The notes under the pieces: generated by a model | What the model saw: the letters and a program-made list of their open reading frames with translations, nothing else | Databases searched by the model: none | Told to the model about the DNA's origin: nothing | NCBI GenBank assembly: GCA_963802765.1 | Contig: CAWDJZ010000007.1 | Coordinates: forward strand, 248,001 to 312,000 | Source: Gaiellasilicea sp963802765 | Lineage (GTDB): Bacteria; Actinomycetota; Thermoleophilia; Gaiellales; Gaiellaceae | Length of the DNA: 64,000 bases | Reading direction: 5' to 3' | Shown here: piece by piece, positions 42,533-50,396 of the stretch | How the letters are laid out: every line of letters begins with the position of its first letter | Numbering within the stretch: position 1 is the stretch's first letter | Translations under genes and position numbers: made by a program

Positions 42533-42985
42533 ATGGAGATGGCACCGTACGTCCATGCGCTTCAGGAGGACCTTGCCGCCGCAGCGGCGCTGGCCGGGGA
42601 CCAGGCCGCCCAGGAAGCCGGTCGGCGGCTTGCACAGGCGATCGAGCCCGCGCTCCAGTTGAGGCTGCTCGACCTGCTCGGGGAGATCGCGCTGGCGCTG
42701 AACGGGCAGGTCCCCGGGCGCATCGAAGTCAGGCTCGCAGGCCGCGAGCCCGAGCTCGTCTACGTCGAGGAGGAGGAGGCCGGGCCGGCCCCGACTCAGG
42801 GCGACGACGCGCTCACGGCGCGGATCACGCTGCGTCTCCCCGAGGCACTCAAGGCAAGAATCGAGATCGCCGCCTCGGGAGAGGGCCTCTCCGTCAACTC
42901 GTGGAGCATGCACGCGCTTGCGCGCGGCCTCGAGACCCGTTCCGTCCGTGCGGGCCGGCGCCTGTCCGGCTACGCAGAAAGCTGA
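42533..42985 (+). CDS. ribbon-helix-helix (HicB/antitoxin-like) regulator
   Basis: The 150-aa protein has an N-terminal helical region (residues 1-55, EDLAAAAALAGDQAAQEAG...), an acidic linker, and a C-terminal RHH motif: LTARITLRLPEALKARIEIAA then LSVNSWSMHALARGL (residues about 104-140). Such proteins precede DUF4097 genes in other actinobacteria, as here. It probably represses its own promoter through the inverted repeat before it. No HicA-type toxin is adjacent, so the role is more likely regulatory than toxin-antitoxin. Confidence 0.75.
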   Translation: MEMAPYVHALQEDLAAAAALAGDQAAQEAGRRLAQAIEPALQLRLLDLLGEIALALNGQVPGRIEVRLAGREPELVYVEEEEAGPAPTQGDDALTARITLRLPEALKARIEIAASGEGLSVNSWSMHALARGLETRSVRAGRRLSGYAES

Positions 42986-42996
42986 AAGGAGCCCAG

Positions 42997-43119
42997 ATGT
43001 CTCGCTTGCATCCCATCCCCTACGGCACCGGCATCATCCTCGTCCCCGACTGGATCAACCCCGTCCGCGACGAGCGCGTGGTGAAGCCCGCGCGGCGCAA
43101 GGGCGTCCGCCGTGGATAG
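42997..43119 (+). CDS. 40-aa basic microprotein
   Basis: ATG with AAAGGAG at 42985-42991, 5 nt upstream, between the RHH and DUF4097 genes. Sequence begins MSRLHPIPYGTGIILVPDW, then NPVRDERVVKPARRKGVRRG. The stop overlaps the GTG of the DUF4097 gene in another frame, as in translational coupling. No family known; the good ribosome site and packing support it. Confidence 0.55.
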   Translation: MSRLHPIPYGTGIILVPDWINPVRDERVVKPARRKGVRRG

Positions 43120-43942
43120 CCGCCGCGAGACCTTCGCCACCGGCCGCGCCCGCCTGAAGGTGCGCAACCCCTCGGGCGACATCCGGGTCGAGACCGCGGA
43201 CACGGACGAGACCACCGTCGAGCTGACGGCGCTCAACGACTCGGACGCGACCCGGCAGGCGATCGCGAATGCGAGCCTTCGTGCCCGCGGCGCCGAGGTC
43301 GAGGTCGAGATCGAGGGGCGCAGCTGGTCGATCTCGATCGGCAACTGGGGCATCACCTCGCCGAAAGTGAGCATCCGGATCACGTGCCCGCACGGCACCG
43401 ACCTCGACGCCGAGACGGCTTCGGCCGACGTCAAGGTCCACGGCTCGCTCGGCGACGCACGTGTGCGCACGGCCTCCGGTGACCTGACCCTCGACCAGAT
43501 CGGGGGCTCGCTCGAGCTGAAGACCGCGAGCGGTGACGTCCGCGTCGACCGGGTAGAGGGCCGGGCGACAGTGAATACCGTCTCCGGTGACGTCAATGTC
43601 CAGGAGGCGCTCGCCGGGCTCACCGTCACGTCGGTCTCGGGGGACGTCGTGACCGAGGAGGTGTCGGGCAACCTGACCGTCTCCACGGTCTCCGGCGACC
43701 AGATCGCCCGCGCGGCCGGGCCCGGTGAGATTGCGCTCAAGGCGGTCTCGGGTGATGTGCTCGTGGCGATCCGCCGCGGGCTCCGCGTTCGGCTCGACGT
43801 CAACTCCGTCAGCGGCACGATCGGCTCCGAGCTCGAGGTCAGCGACGCGCCGGTGCGCACGGATGGGCCGGAGACCGCCCTCCGGGTGCGCACCGTCAGC
43901 GGCGACGTGAAGATCAGCCGCGCGGCCGAAGCCTTCGCGTAG
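43112..43942 (+). CDS. DUF4097-family adhesin-like beta-helix protein
   Basis: The 276-aa protein consists mainly of short repeats built on (T/S)xSGDV: ETASADVKVHGSLGDARV, RTASGDLTLDQIGGS, KTASGDVRVDRVEG, NTVSGDVNVQEA, TSVSGDVVTEEV. They predict a right-handed beta-helix of the DUF4097 type. There is no signal peptide or membrane helix. Its partners are the RHH regulator, the 40-aa ORF and the MFS exporter, all on one strand with almost no spacing, so one operon is likely. Role unknown. Confidence 0.85.
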   Translation: MDSRRETFATGRARLKVRNPSGDIRVETADTDETTVELTALNDSDATRQAIANASLRARGAEVEVEIEGRSWSISIGNWGITSPKVSIRITCPHGTDLDAETASADVKVHGSLGDARVRTASGDLTLDQIGGSLELKTASGDVRVDRVEGRATVNTVSGDVNVQEALAGLTVTSVSGDVVTEEVSGNLTVSTVSGDQIARAAGPGEIALKAVSGDVLVAIRRGLRVRLDVNSVSGTIGSELEVSDAPVRTDGPETALRVRTVSGDVKISRAAEAFA

Positions 43943-43944
43943 CC

Positions 43945-45234
43945 ATGCGCCGCCCCGGGGGTCTGTGGCGCCATCGTGACTTCCTCTCGCTCTGGGAAGC
44001 GGAGACGGTCAGCCAGTTCGGGACGCAGGTCACGCTGCTCGCGCTCCCGCTGGTCGCGATCGTCACGCTGGACGAGAGCACGTTCCGGGTCGCCGTTCTG
44101 ACGTCCGTGGAGTTCCTGCCGTTCCTCTTCTTCACGCTCCCCGCGGGCGTCTGGGTCGACCGCCTGCCGCGGCGGCCGATCCTGATCGTCGCGAATCTCG
44201 GCCGCGCGACCGCGCTCATCTCCGTGCCGCTCGCGCACTGGGCCGGCGTGCTCACGATCTGGCAGCTCTACCTCGTCGGCTTCGTGGTGGGCGTCGGCAC
44301 CGTCTTCTTCGACCTCGCCTACATGAGCTACCTGCCGCGTCTTGTCGGGCGCGCGGAGCTCGTCGAGGGGAACGCGAAGCTCGAGATGAGCAGGTCGGCC
44401 GCGCAGGTGGCCGGGCCAGGGCTCGCCGGCCTGCTCGTGTCGGCGTTGACCGCCCCCATCGCGATTGCCGTCGACGCGGTCAGCTATCTCTTCTCCGTCG
44501 TCCTGATGGGTCGGATCCGCACGGTCGAGGCGGTTGCCTCACGCGAGGAGCGGCGCTCGCTTCGCGCCGAGCTGCGAGAAGGGCTCGGCTACGTCTTCCG
44601 CCACCCGTACCAGCGTGGCATCGTCGCCGCGGTCGCGATCTCGAACTTCTTCGGCCAGCTCGTCTTCGCGATCCTGCTCGTCTTCGCGGTGCGCGAGCTC
44701 GACCTGTCCGCGGCCGCTATCGGCGTCATCCTCTCCCTGGGGAGCGTGGGCACGCTGCTCGCTGCCGTCACCGCGCGGCGTGTGGGCGACCGGCTCGGCG
44801 TGGGGAGGACGATCCTGCTCGCGGCGTTCCTCTTCGGCCCGGGTACGCTCCTGATCGCCGTCGCGCCCGTCGACTACGCCGCGGTGTTCATCGTCGCGGC
44901 GATCGCGGTCGTCGGCTACGGCGGCACGCTCTTCAACGTGACGATGATCAGCCTGATCCAGGCAATCACGCCGGACCGGCTGCTCGGCCGCGCGAATGCG
45001 TCGCGCCGGTTCGTTGTCTGGGGCGTCGTCCCGATCGGCGGCTTCGTCGCCGGCGCGCTGGCGACCGCCATCGGCCTGCGCGCGACGATGACCGTCGGCG
45101 CGATCGGCGGCGTGCTCGCGGTCGTCCCGATCCTGCTCTCACCGGTGCGCTCGGTCGGCCGGATCTCCGAGCTCGGCGAGCCCGACGATCAGGCGTCGCT
45201 GCCGATCGCCTCCGCGAGCAGCGCGCAGGCATAG
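43945..45234 (+). CDS. major facilitator superfamily exporter (MFS_3/EntS-like)
   Basis: The 429-aa protein has about 12 hydrophobic helices. The N-terminal LWRHRDFLSLWEAETVSQFGTQ and LPAGVWVDRLPRRPILIVANLGRA are typical of the MFS_3 group that includes enterobactin and macrolide exporters. It follows DUF4097 after 2 bp. Substrate not predictable. Its 3' end overlaps the convergent small ORF by 46 bp. Confidence 0.88.
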   Translation: MRRPGGLWRHRDFLSLWEAETVSQFGTQVTLLALPLVAIVTLDESTFRVAVLTSVEFLPFLFFTLPAGVWVDRLPRRPILIVANLGRATALISVPLAHWAGVLTIWQLYLVGFVVGVGTVFFDLAYMSYLPRLVGRAELVEGNAKLEMSRSAAQVAGPGLAGLLVSALTAPIAIAVDAVSYLFSVVLMGRIRTVEAVASREERRSLRAELREGLGYVFRHPYQRGIVAAVAISNFFGQLVFAILLVFAVRELDLSAAAIGVILSLGSVGTLLAAVTARRVGDRLGVGRTILLAAFLFGPGTLLIAVAPVDYAAVFIVAAIAVVGYGGTLFNVTMISLIQAITPDRLLGRANASRRFVVWGVVPIGGFVAGALATAIGLRATMTVGAIGGVLAVVPILLSPVRSVGRISELGEPDDQASLPIASASSAQA

Positions 45235-45470
45235 CACTGCCACGCCAGGTCCGGCTGCGCCCGCAGCCGCGCAAGCCCGTCGCTCACCGCCGCCAATTCC
45301 TCCCCCGCGGCGGTGAGCCGGGCGAGTGCGTCCTCGAGCTGATCGCGAGCGACTGGGCTGTCGAGGTCGTCCGCCACGGCTGTGACCGCGCGGCCGTCGA
45401 GCTCGAGCTCCCTGTGCGGGTCGCCGCCCGCGGCGAGCAGCAGCTCGGCCCGCCTGACCGCGCCCTTCAC
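45189..45470 (-). CDS. small protein of unknown function with unclear start
   Basis: From GTG 45470 the protein is 93 aa (KGAVRRAELLLAAGGDPHRE, LELDGRAVTAVADDLDS, PDLAWQCYACALLAEAIG). Protein-like sequence continues upstream in the same frame (ELLELLEAGPSGSLLLGLAW, LAGQEVELDADE) to near 45560, but no ATG, GTG or TTG occurs there. A GGGAGG lies just before that, in front of an ATA codon at the 3' end of the hydrolase gene. So the real gene is probably about 30 codons longer, with a rare or mutated start. Function unknown. Confidence 0.6.
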   Translation of the reverse strand: MKGAVRRAELLLAAGGDPHRELELDGRAVTAVADDLDSPVARDQLEDALARLTAAGEELAAVSDGLARLRAQPDLAWQCYACALLAEAIGSDA

Positions 45471-45564
45471 CTCATCCGCGTCGAGCTCGACCTCCTGGCC
45501 GGCGAGCCAGGCGAGGCCAAGGAGCAGACTGCCACTTGGCCCCGCCTCGAGCAGTTCGAGGAGC

Positions 45565-47643
45565 TCACGGGATATACGCGAGGTCCTCCCACGGGGGGAC
45601 GGAGAGTGGGGTCTCGAAGAGCGGTCCCGCTCCGTCGGGGTCGACGACGACGCTGCCGCCGGAGGCGAAGAACTGCGCGATCTGGTCCTGCGCGGCGAGC
45701 GCGACGGCCGCCACCGCGGGCGAGGGCGCCAGGCCCGGCACGCGGGTCAGGAACGTGTGCGGGTTCTTCGGGAAGGTCGGGTCGGCGGCGAACGCGAGGT
45801 CGTTGCGGAACGCGGTCGTCCGGTCTTGCAAGCCGCCCGCGCGGATGATCGCCGAGGTGGTCGGATTCGGCACCGTCTGGTCACCCCGCGCGTACTGCAG
45901 GATGATCGACTTCGCGGGCACGCCGTCCAGGGGACTGGCGCGAAGGTGTGGCGCGTAGGCGACCGGGTTGCCGGCCTGGGTCACCCACTCGGACCACTCG
46001 AGCGAGCGTTGGATCGCGCTTGCGCCCGGCACCGTGTCGACGAGCGGCGGCAGGTCTCGCAGCGGCATGTTCTCCGCGAACGCGAACGGGCCGGGCAGGT
46101 TGACGAGCGACGGTGTGCGACCGGCGAGGCTGAGCCAGATCAGGGGCCTGAACACGGGGCTGAGGCGGGCGATCTCGACAATCGCGCCGCCGGGGACGTT
46201 CGGGACGCCCGTGAGCACGTCCGGTTCGACGGCGAGGAACTTCGTCCCGTAGATGCCGCCGAACGACTGCCCGAAGTACGAGATCCGGGCCGGGTCGAGA
46301 TCGCGCGTCCCGTTGCCGTCCACGTCCATCCCGACCTCGACCTCGCGCACCAGTTGCATCAGGTCGATCACCGTCTGGCGCAGGCCGTCACGGTTCGAGA
46401 CGATCGTCTGTGGGGCCGCCGCGTTCACGCCCTCGGTCGCGTCGATCGCGGTGTTGCCGTCCTGGTCGATGCCGCGCCCGCCCGCAGAGAGCGTGACCGG
46501 CGCACCGGATGCCCGGTTGACGATCAGCGTTCCGAGCTCGCCGCCCCCGTGACCGACGACGTTGATCGCGATCGTCGCGATGCCGCGTCGCGCGAGAGAC
46601 GAGGCGACGATGAACGGGCTCGAGTTCTTGTTGTCGCCGAAGCCGTGCCCGAAGATCGCGACCGGCCAGCCGCCGGCGGGCGCGATCCCGGCCGGCAGGA
46701 ACAGGTTGAAGTAGATCCGGTTCGTTCCTTGCACAACCGGGACCCCGCTGTGCGTCCCTGTCGGCGGGATCACCTTCGCGGCGGTCTCGTAGTCCGGCGA
46801 GTCGTATGCGCCGAAGGCGACGGTGCCGATGCTGCCCGGGAAGAGCGAGAGGAACGGCGTGCCCACCGGCGCGGGTGTGAAGCTCGGGGCGGTGCCGGTC
46901 TGGCGGTTGAAGAGGATCGACGTCACCTCGGAAAGCGGGAAGACCGTGCGCACGCCGCCCGGGCCGAGGAGGAAGCTCGCCGGCGCCGGGCTCGCTGCCG
47001 CGAGCTGGCGGCGTACCTGCTCGAGCAGCGGCGTCGCGCTCTGGGTCGTGAAGACGCTCGCGACCGCGACGTCGGACAGGCGCAGCCTCCCCGGGAGGCC
47101 GCGCACGAGCGCGGACATGTCACCGTGCAGGCTGGGCCGGAAGAAGGCCGACTGGATCGGCCGCCCCGACGCGTCGTGGATGCCGGTCGTGACGACGAGG
47201 ATGTAGGTGGTGTGCTGGCGGAGGAGCTCGTCCGACTCCACGTGGAGCGTGTTCGCCGCGACCTCCCAGGTGATCTGGTTGATGCCGGTCACCTGCAAGT
47301 CAGGCACGCGGATGAGGAAGACGTTCGAGCTGTCGACGCTCGCAGGATCGATCGGCCCGGTGAACGGGATCGAGATCCGCGGCTGCAGGTTGAAGCCGTC
47401 GAGCGTGTTGAGGACGTCGATGTCCGCGCAGTCCGACGGGCGGACGGCGCAGTCCGGCTTCGGCAGCTCGACGCGGAGACCGGTTTGCTGCGAGAAGTCG
47501 ACGTCCGTCCAGCGGTCGTTCGGGAAGGGAGCGCCCTCGGGGCTCGCGAGGTCGAAGCGGGGCTCCACTCCGGCCGCATGTGCGAGCGAGGGAAGTGCAA
47601 GAAAGACGAGGAACGTGAGCAGCGCAACTCTGCGCAGGGACAT
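45565..47643 (-). CDS. secreted alpha/beta hydrolase (lipase/esterase-like)
   Basis: The 692-aa protein has a signal peptide (LRRVALLTFLVFLALPSLAHA). Residues 25-200 contain an Ig-like region (FNLQPRISIPFTGPIDPASV, YILVVTTGIHDASGR). The hydrolase domain has oxyanion segment VAIFGHGFGDNKN, nucleophile elbow YFGQSFGGIYG (GxSxG Ser) and IILQYARGDQTVPNP carrying the Asp; a C-terminal His in PHTFL may complete the triad. It resembles extracellular lipases with an N-terminal virulence-factor-lipase-type domain. Substrate unknown. Confidence 0.8.
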   Translation of the reverse strand: MSLRRVALLTFLVFLALPSLAHAAGVEPRFDLASPEGAPFPNDRWTDVDFSQQTGLRVELPKPDCAVRPSDCADIDVLNTLDGFNLQPRISIPFTGPIDPASVDSSNVFLIRVPDLQVTGINQITWEVAANTLHVESDELLRQHTTYILVVTTGIHDASGRPIQSAFFRPSLHGDMSALVRGLPGRLRLSDVAVASVFTTQSATPLLEQVRRQLAAASPAPASFLLGPGGVRTVFPLSEVTSILFNRQTGTAPSFTPAPVGTPFLSLFPGSIGTVAFGAYDSPDYETAAKVIPPTGTHSGVPVVQGTNRIYFNLFLPAGIAPAGGWPVAIFGHGFGDNKNSSPFIVASSLARRGIATIAINVVGHGGGELGTLIVNRASGAPVTLSAGGRGIDQDGNTAIDATEGVNAAAPQTIVSNRDGLRQTVIDLMQLVREVEVGMDVDGNGTRDLDPARISYFGQSFGGIYGTKFLAVEPDVLTGVPNVPGGAIVEIARLSPVFRPLIWLSLAGRTPSLVNLPGPFAFAENMPLRDLPPLVDTVPGASAIQRSLEWSEWVTQAGNPVAYAPHLRASPLDGVPAKSIILQYARGDQTVPNPTTSAIIRAGGLQDRTTAFRNDLAFAADPTFPKNPHTFLTRVPGLAPSPAVAAVALAAQDQIAQFFASGGSVVVDPDGAGPLFETPLSVPPWEDLAYIP

Positions 47644-47698
47644 GTGACCCTCCTCATCGGGTGCAAGGCGCGGGCGACGCTAGCAGAGGCGGCGAGGC

Positions 47699-49342
47699 TC
47701 AGCCGACGGCTGCCGCGGCACGCGAGCGCTCGAACCAGTCCGACCAGCCGCCCTCGAAGGAGCGCGCCTCGCCGTCACCGACCTCGACGATCCGGTCGAC
47801 GATGCGGTCGAGGAAATAGCGATCGTGGGAGATCACGCAGACGGTGCCGGCGAACTCCTCCAGCGCCGCCTCGAGCGCCTCGACCGAGTCGATGTCGAGG
47901 TGGTTGGTCGGCTCGTCGAGCACGAGCAGGTTCGGCCGTTGCAGCATCAGGAGGAGCAGTTGCAGCCGCGTACGCTCGCCGCCTGAGAGGAGTCGATTCG
48001 CGCGGCGAACCTGCTCGTAGGGAAACAGGAACTTCATCAGGAGAGAGACCGCCTCACCCTCCGAGCACGGGTGCGCCAGTCGCACGGTGTCCAGCGGGCT
48101 CGCGTCCGGGTCGAGCGTCTCCTGGTCCTGGGCGAGGTAGCCGACCCGGATCGACGGTCCGACCCAGACCTCTCCTTCTGTCGGCTCGAGCTCGCCGACC
48201 ACTGTCTTCAGGAGCACGCTCTTGCCGGCGCCGTTCGCACCGACGAAGCCGACGCGTTCTCCGTGCACGACTGTGAGCTCGACGTCGGCCAGCACGACGT
48301 CCTCGTCGAAGCTGACGCCGACGTGCCGAAGCTCGAAGACCCGTTGCCCGCCGCGCTCGTGCGGGTGCAGCCGGAGCGCGATCCTGCGCCGCTCGAGCAC
48401 CGGCCGCTCCACCTTCTCCATCCGGTCGATCTGCCGCTGCTTCACTCGCGCCTGCTTGATGTGCCGCTCGTCGACGACGCGGTGCGCCCACTCCTTGAAG
48501 CGGCGGATCGCCGCCTCCAGCCGCTCGATCTCCTTCTGCTGCGTCACGTACTGCTGGCGCTGCCGCTCCAGCTCGAGCTCGCGGGCGAGCGTGTACGCGG
48601 AGTAGTTGCCCGGCCACATCCGGATCCGGCCGCGGTCGAGCTCGGCGATCTGGCTGACCGTCTCGTCGAGCAGGTAGCGGTCGTGCGAGACCGCAACGGC
48701 AGCGCCGTCGAAGGTCGCGAGCAGGCGCTCGAGCAGCGCGCGGCCGACCGCGTCGAGGTGCGCCTCCGGCTCGTCGAGCAGGAGCACGTCGGGGTCGCGG
48801 GCGAGGCAGGCGGCGAGCGCGATCAGCTTCCGCTGACCGCCCGAGAGCGCGCTCGTCGGGAGCGACAGGTCGGCTTCCTCGAGCCCGAGGTCGAGCAGCG
48901 TCGCCCGGGCGCGGCCCTCGATGCTCGGCCCGCCGGCGGCTTCCCAGCGCCGGACGAGCTCCTCCTGGCGCTGGAGCACGCGCGCCATCTTGTCGAGGTC
49001 CGCGGCCAGCTCGGGCGAGGCGAGCTGCGCGGCGACTCGGTGCAGCTCGTGGTCGAGCTCGTCGAGATCGGGGCGCGCGGCGAGGACCGTCTCGAGCGCC
49101 GTCCGCTCGTCGCCGAGCGGGTGCTGCGGCAGAAACGAGACGACGAGGCCGCGCCTGCGGACGGACGTCCCCGCGTCCGGCTCGTCGAGCCCGGCGATCA
49201 GGTGGAGCATGGTCGACTTGCCCGAGCCGTTGGCGCCGATCACTCCCACGCGGGCGCGCGGCTCGATCGCGAAGTCGAGCCCGTCGAGCACGGTTCGGCT
49301 GCCGTACGACTTGCGCACGGCGTTCAGGCTGACCAGGGCCAC
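47699..49342 (-). CDS. ABC-F family ATPase (ribosome-associated type)
   Basis: The 547-aa soluble protein has two ABC domains and no membrane helices. Domain 1: GANGSGKST, LSGGQRKLIALAACLA, LLLDEPEAHLD. The charged linker of about 80 residues (LELERQRQQYVTQQKEIERLE, RHIKQARVKQRQIDRMEK) is the ABC-F interdomain element that reaches the P site. Domain 2: GANGAGKSVLLK, LSGGERTRLQLLLLML, LVLDEPTNHLD. These proteins act in translation or antibiotic resistance. Domain 1 has EPEAHLD instead of the usual EPTNHLD. GTG 49342 fits the family start and overlaps the upstream gene by 19 bp. Confidence 0.88.
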   Translation of the reverse strand: MALVSLNAVRKSYGSRTVLDGLDFAIEPRARVGVIGANGSGKSTMLHLIAGLDEPDAGTSVRRRGLVVSFLPQHPLGDERTALETVLAARPDLDELDHELHRVAAQLASPELAADLDKMARVLQRQEELVRRWEAAGGPSIEGRARATLLDLGLEEADLSLPTSALSGGQRKLIALAACLARDPDVLLLDEPEAHLDAVGRALLERLLATFDGAAVAVSHDRYLLDETVSQIAELDRGRIRMWPGNYSAYTLARELELERQRQQYVTQQKEIERLEAAIRRFKEWAHRVVDERHIKQARVKQRQIDRMEKVERPVLERRRIALRLHPHERGGQRVFELRHVGVSFDEDVVLADVELTVVHGERVGFVGANGAGKSVLLKTVVGELEPTEGEVWVGPSIRVGYLAQDQETLDPDASPLDTVRLAHPCSEGEAVSLLMKFLFPYEQVRRANRLLSGGERTRLQLLLLMLQRPNLLVLDEPTNHLDIDSVEALEAALEEFAGTVCVISHDRYFLDRIVDRIVEVGDGEARSFEGGWSDWFERSRAAAAVG

Positions 49343-49704
49343 GTCAGCCTCGCGCTGACGACGGAGACGACGTACTCGTCCCGGCCGTGGCGAAGCGCGT
49401 CGGCGAGCCGCTCGTCCCCGGAGATGCCCGTCCGTGCGGAGAGCACCTCGTAGAGCCGCTCGTCGCTCATGCCCGCGCCGCGGGCGGCGAGGACGAGCCG
49501 CTTCATCACGGGCAGCGGCTTTCCGTCCGGCGCAAACTGCCACGCCGGATAGAGGTAGTCCTGCCCGCCGGGCCTGCGGACGCCGAGGAGCTCGCCGGCG
49601 CGCCGCATCGCGTCGAGCCGGTGCGTGCCGACGCCGAGCCGCGTGGAGAGCCACGAGCCCGAGAGCGACTCCTCCTGGAGTCTCCCGTTCACGACTCGAA
49701 TCAT
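49324..49704 (-). CDS. small putative DNA-binding protein, 126 aa
   Basis: From ATG 49704. The segment LSGSWLSTRLGVGTHRLDAMRRAGELLGVRRPGG looks like a helix-turn-helix. It is followed by DYLYPAWQFAPDGKPLPVMKRLV, a pattern of antitoxin-like or excisionase-like DNA-binding proteins. The frame extends upstream but without protein character. The stop codon region overlaps the ABC-F start; the ATG overlaps the stop of the microprotein gene (ATGA). No toxin neighbour. Confidence 0.6.
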   Translation of the reverse strand: MIRVVNGRLQEESLSGSWLSTRLGVGTHRLDAMRRAGELLGVRRPGGQDYLYPAWQFAPDGKPLPVMKRLVLAARGAGMSDERLYEVLSARTGISGDERLADALRHGRDEYVVSVVSARLTWPWSA

Positions 49705-49832
49705 GCCGTGGCGAGGCGCTCGCGTCGACGTCCGCCGCCGAGGGCCCAGCGAAGGCCCTGGACAGTCCAGCCGCCGACGGCGAGAAGCAACAGCCCGAAG
49801 GCGAGGAGGCAGATGAGGACGACGCGTTTCAT
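49701..49832 (-). CDS. 43-aa single-span membrane microprotein
   Basis: ATG 49832 to TGA 49701-49703. It starts MKRVVLICLLAFGLLLLAVG (one membrane helix) and ends in a basic tail (ALGGGRRRERLATA). The stop overlaps the ATG of the next gene (ATGA), which supports translation of both. No known family. Confidence 0.55.
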   Translation of the reverse strand: MKRVVLICLLAFGLLLLAVGGWTVQGLRWALGGGRRRERLATA

Positions 49833-49955
49833 GTACAGAACGTACGCGTCCACGCGGCCGGAAACGTCGGCCGCGGCGCCGATCCGGCGTCATCCTCAGG
49901 GCGGATCTTCTGCTCGCTCGTGTGGAGGATGGGACGGATTCGCCAGGATCACTCG

Positions 49956-50336
49956 ATGACCGCGCGACTCGAAGCGATCGTCGACCAGCTCGACCTCCGG
50001 CCCGACCACCGCGTGCTCGAGATCGGCTGCGGCCACGGCGTCGCCGCGACGCTCGTCTGCGAGCGGCTGGAGGAGGGCCGGCTGACCGCGATCGATCGCT
50101 CCGCGACGATGATCGAGGCGGCCGCGGCGCGCAACGCCCGCTTCGTCGAGGCCGGGAAGGTGGAGTTCCTGGTCGCGAGCCTGGAGGACGCCGATCTCGG
50201 CGCCCGCCGCTTCGACCTGATCTTCGCTATCCGCGTCGGGCTCTTCCACCGCGAGCCCGATCGCGCAAACGCGCTCGCCGAGCGCTGGCTCGCGCCCGGC
50301 GGCCGAATCCTGTCGTTCTTCGACCCGCCGGCGTAA
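49956..50336 (+). CDS. small class I SAM-dependent methyltransferase
   Basis: The 126-aa protein is a minimal Rossmann methyltransferase: HRVLEIGCGHGVAATLVCERL (SAM loop), LTAIDRSATMIEAAAARN (acidic strand 2), RFDLIFAIRVGLF and LAPGGRILSFFDPP. It has no substrate-binding insert. ATG 49956 has AGGA 8 nt upstream; an in-frame ATG at 49929 is possible. It stands alone, divergent from the microprotein gene. Substrate unknown. Confidence 0.78.
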   Translation: MTARLEAIVDQLDLRPDHRVLEIGCGHGVAATLVCERLEEGRLTAIDRSATMIEAAAARNARFVEAGKVEFLVASLEDADLGARRFDLIFAIRVGLFHREPDRANALAERWLAPGGRILSFFDPPA

Positions 50337-50396
50337 CACTTGAATCGCATCGGGACGCCTGATCCCCTAGGGTCGGGCCAGCGCAGAGGAGAGTAG

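Noticed and set aside
42533..43119. Toxin-antitoxin pair (RHH antitoxin plus 40-aa toxin)
   Set aside because: The 40-aa product has no toxin-like motif, and the operon continues into DUF4097 and MFS genes, which fits a regulatory role better.
43112..43942. Possible CRISPR or tandem DNA repeat because of recurrent GTCTCCGGTGACGTC-like units
   Set aside because: The periodicity is protein-level (TxSGDV beta-helix repeats of DUF4097); units vary in spacing and sequence and have no conserved direct repeat.
45382..48276. 964-codon plus-strand frame opposite the secreted hydrolase and ABC-F genes
   Set aside because: Arg/Glu/Asp-rich composition typical of antisense frames in GC-rich DNA; both minus-strand genes have strong motifs.
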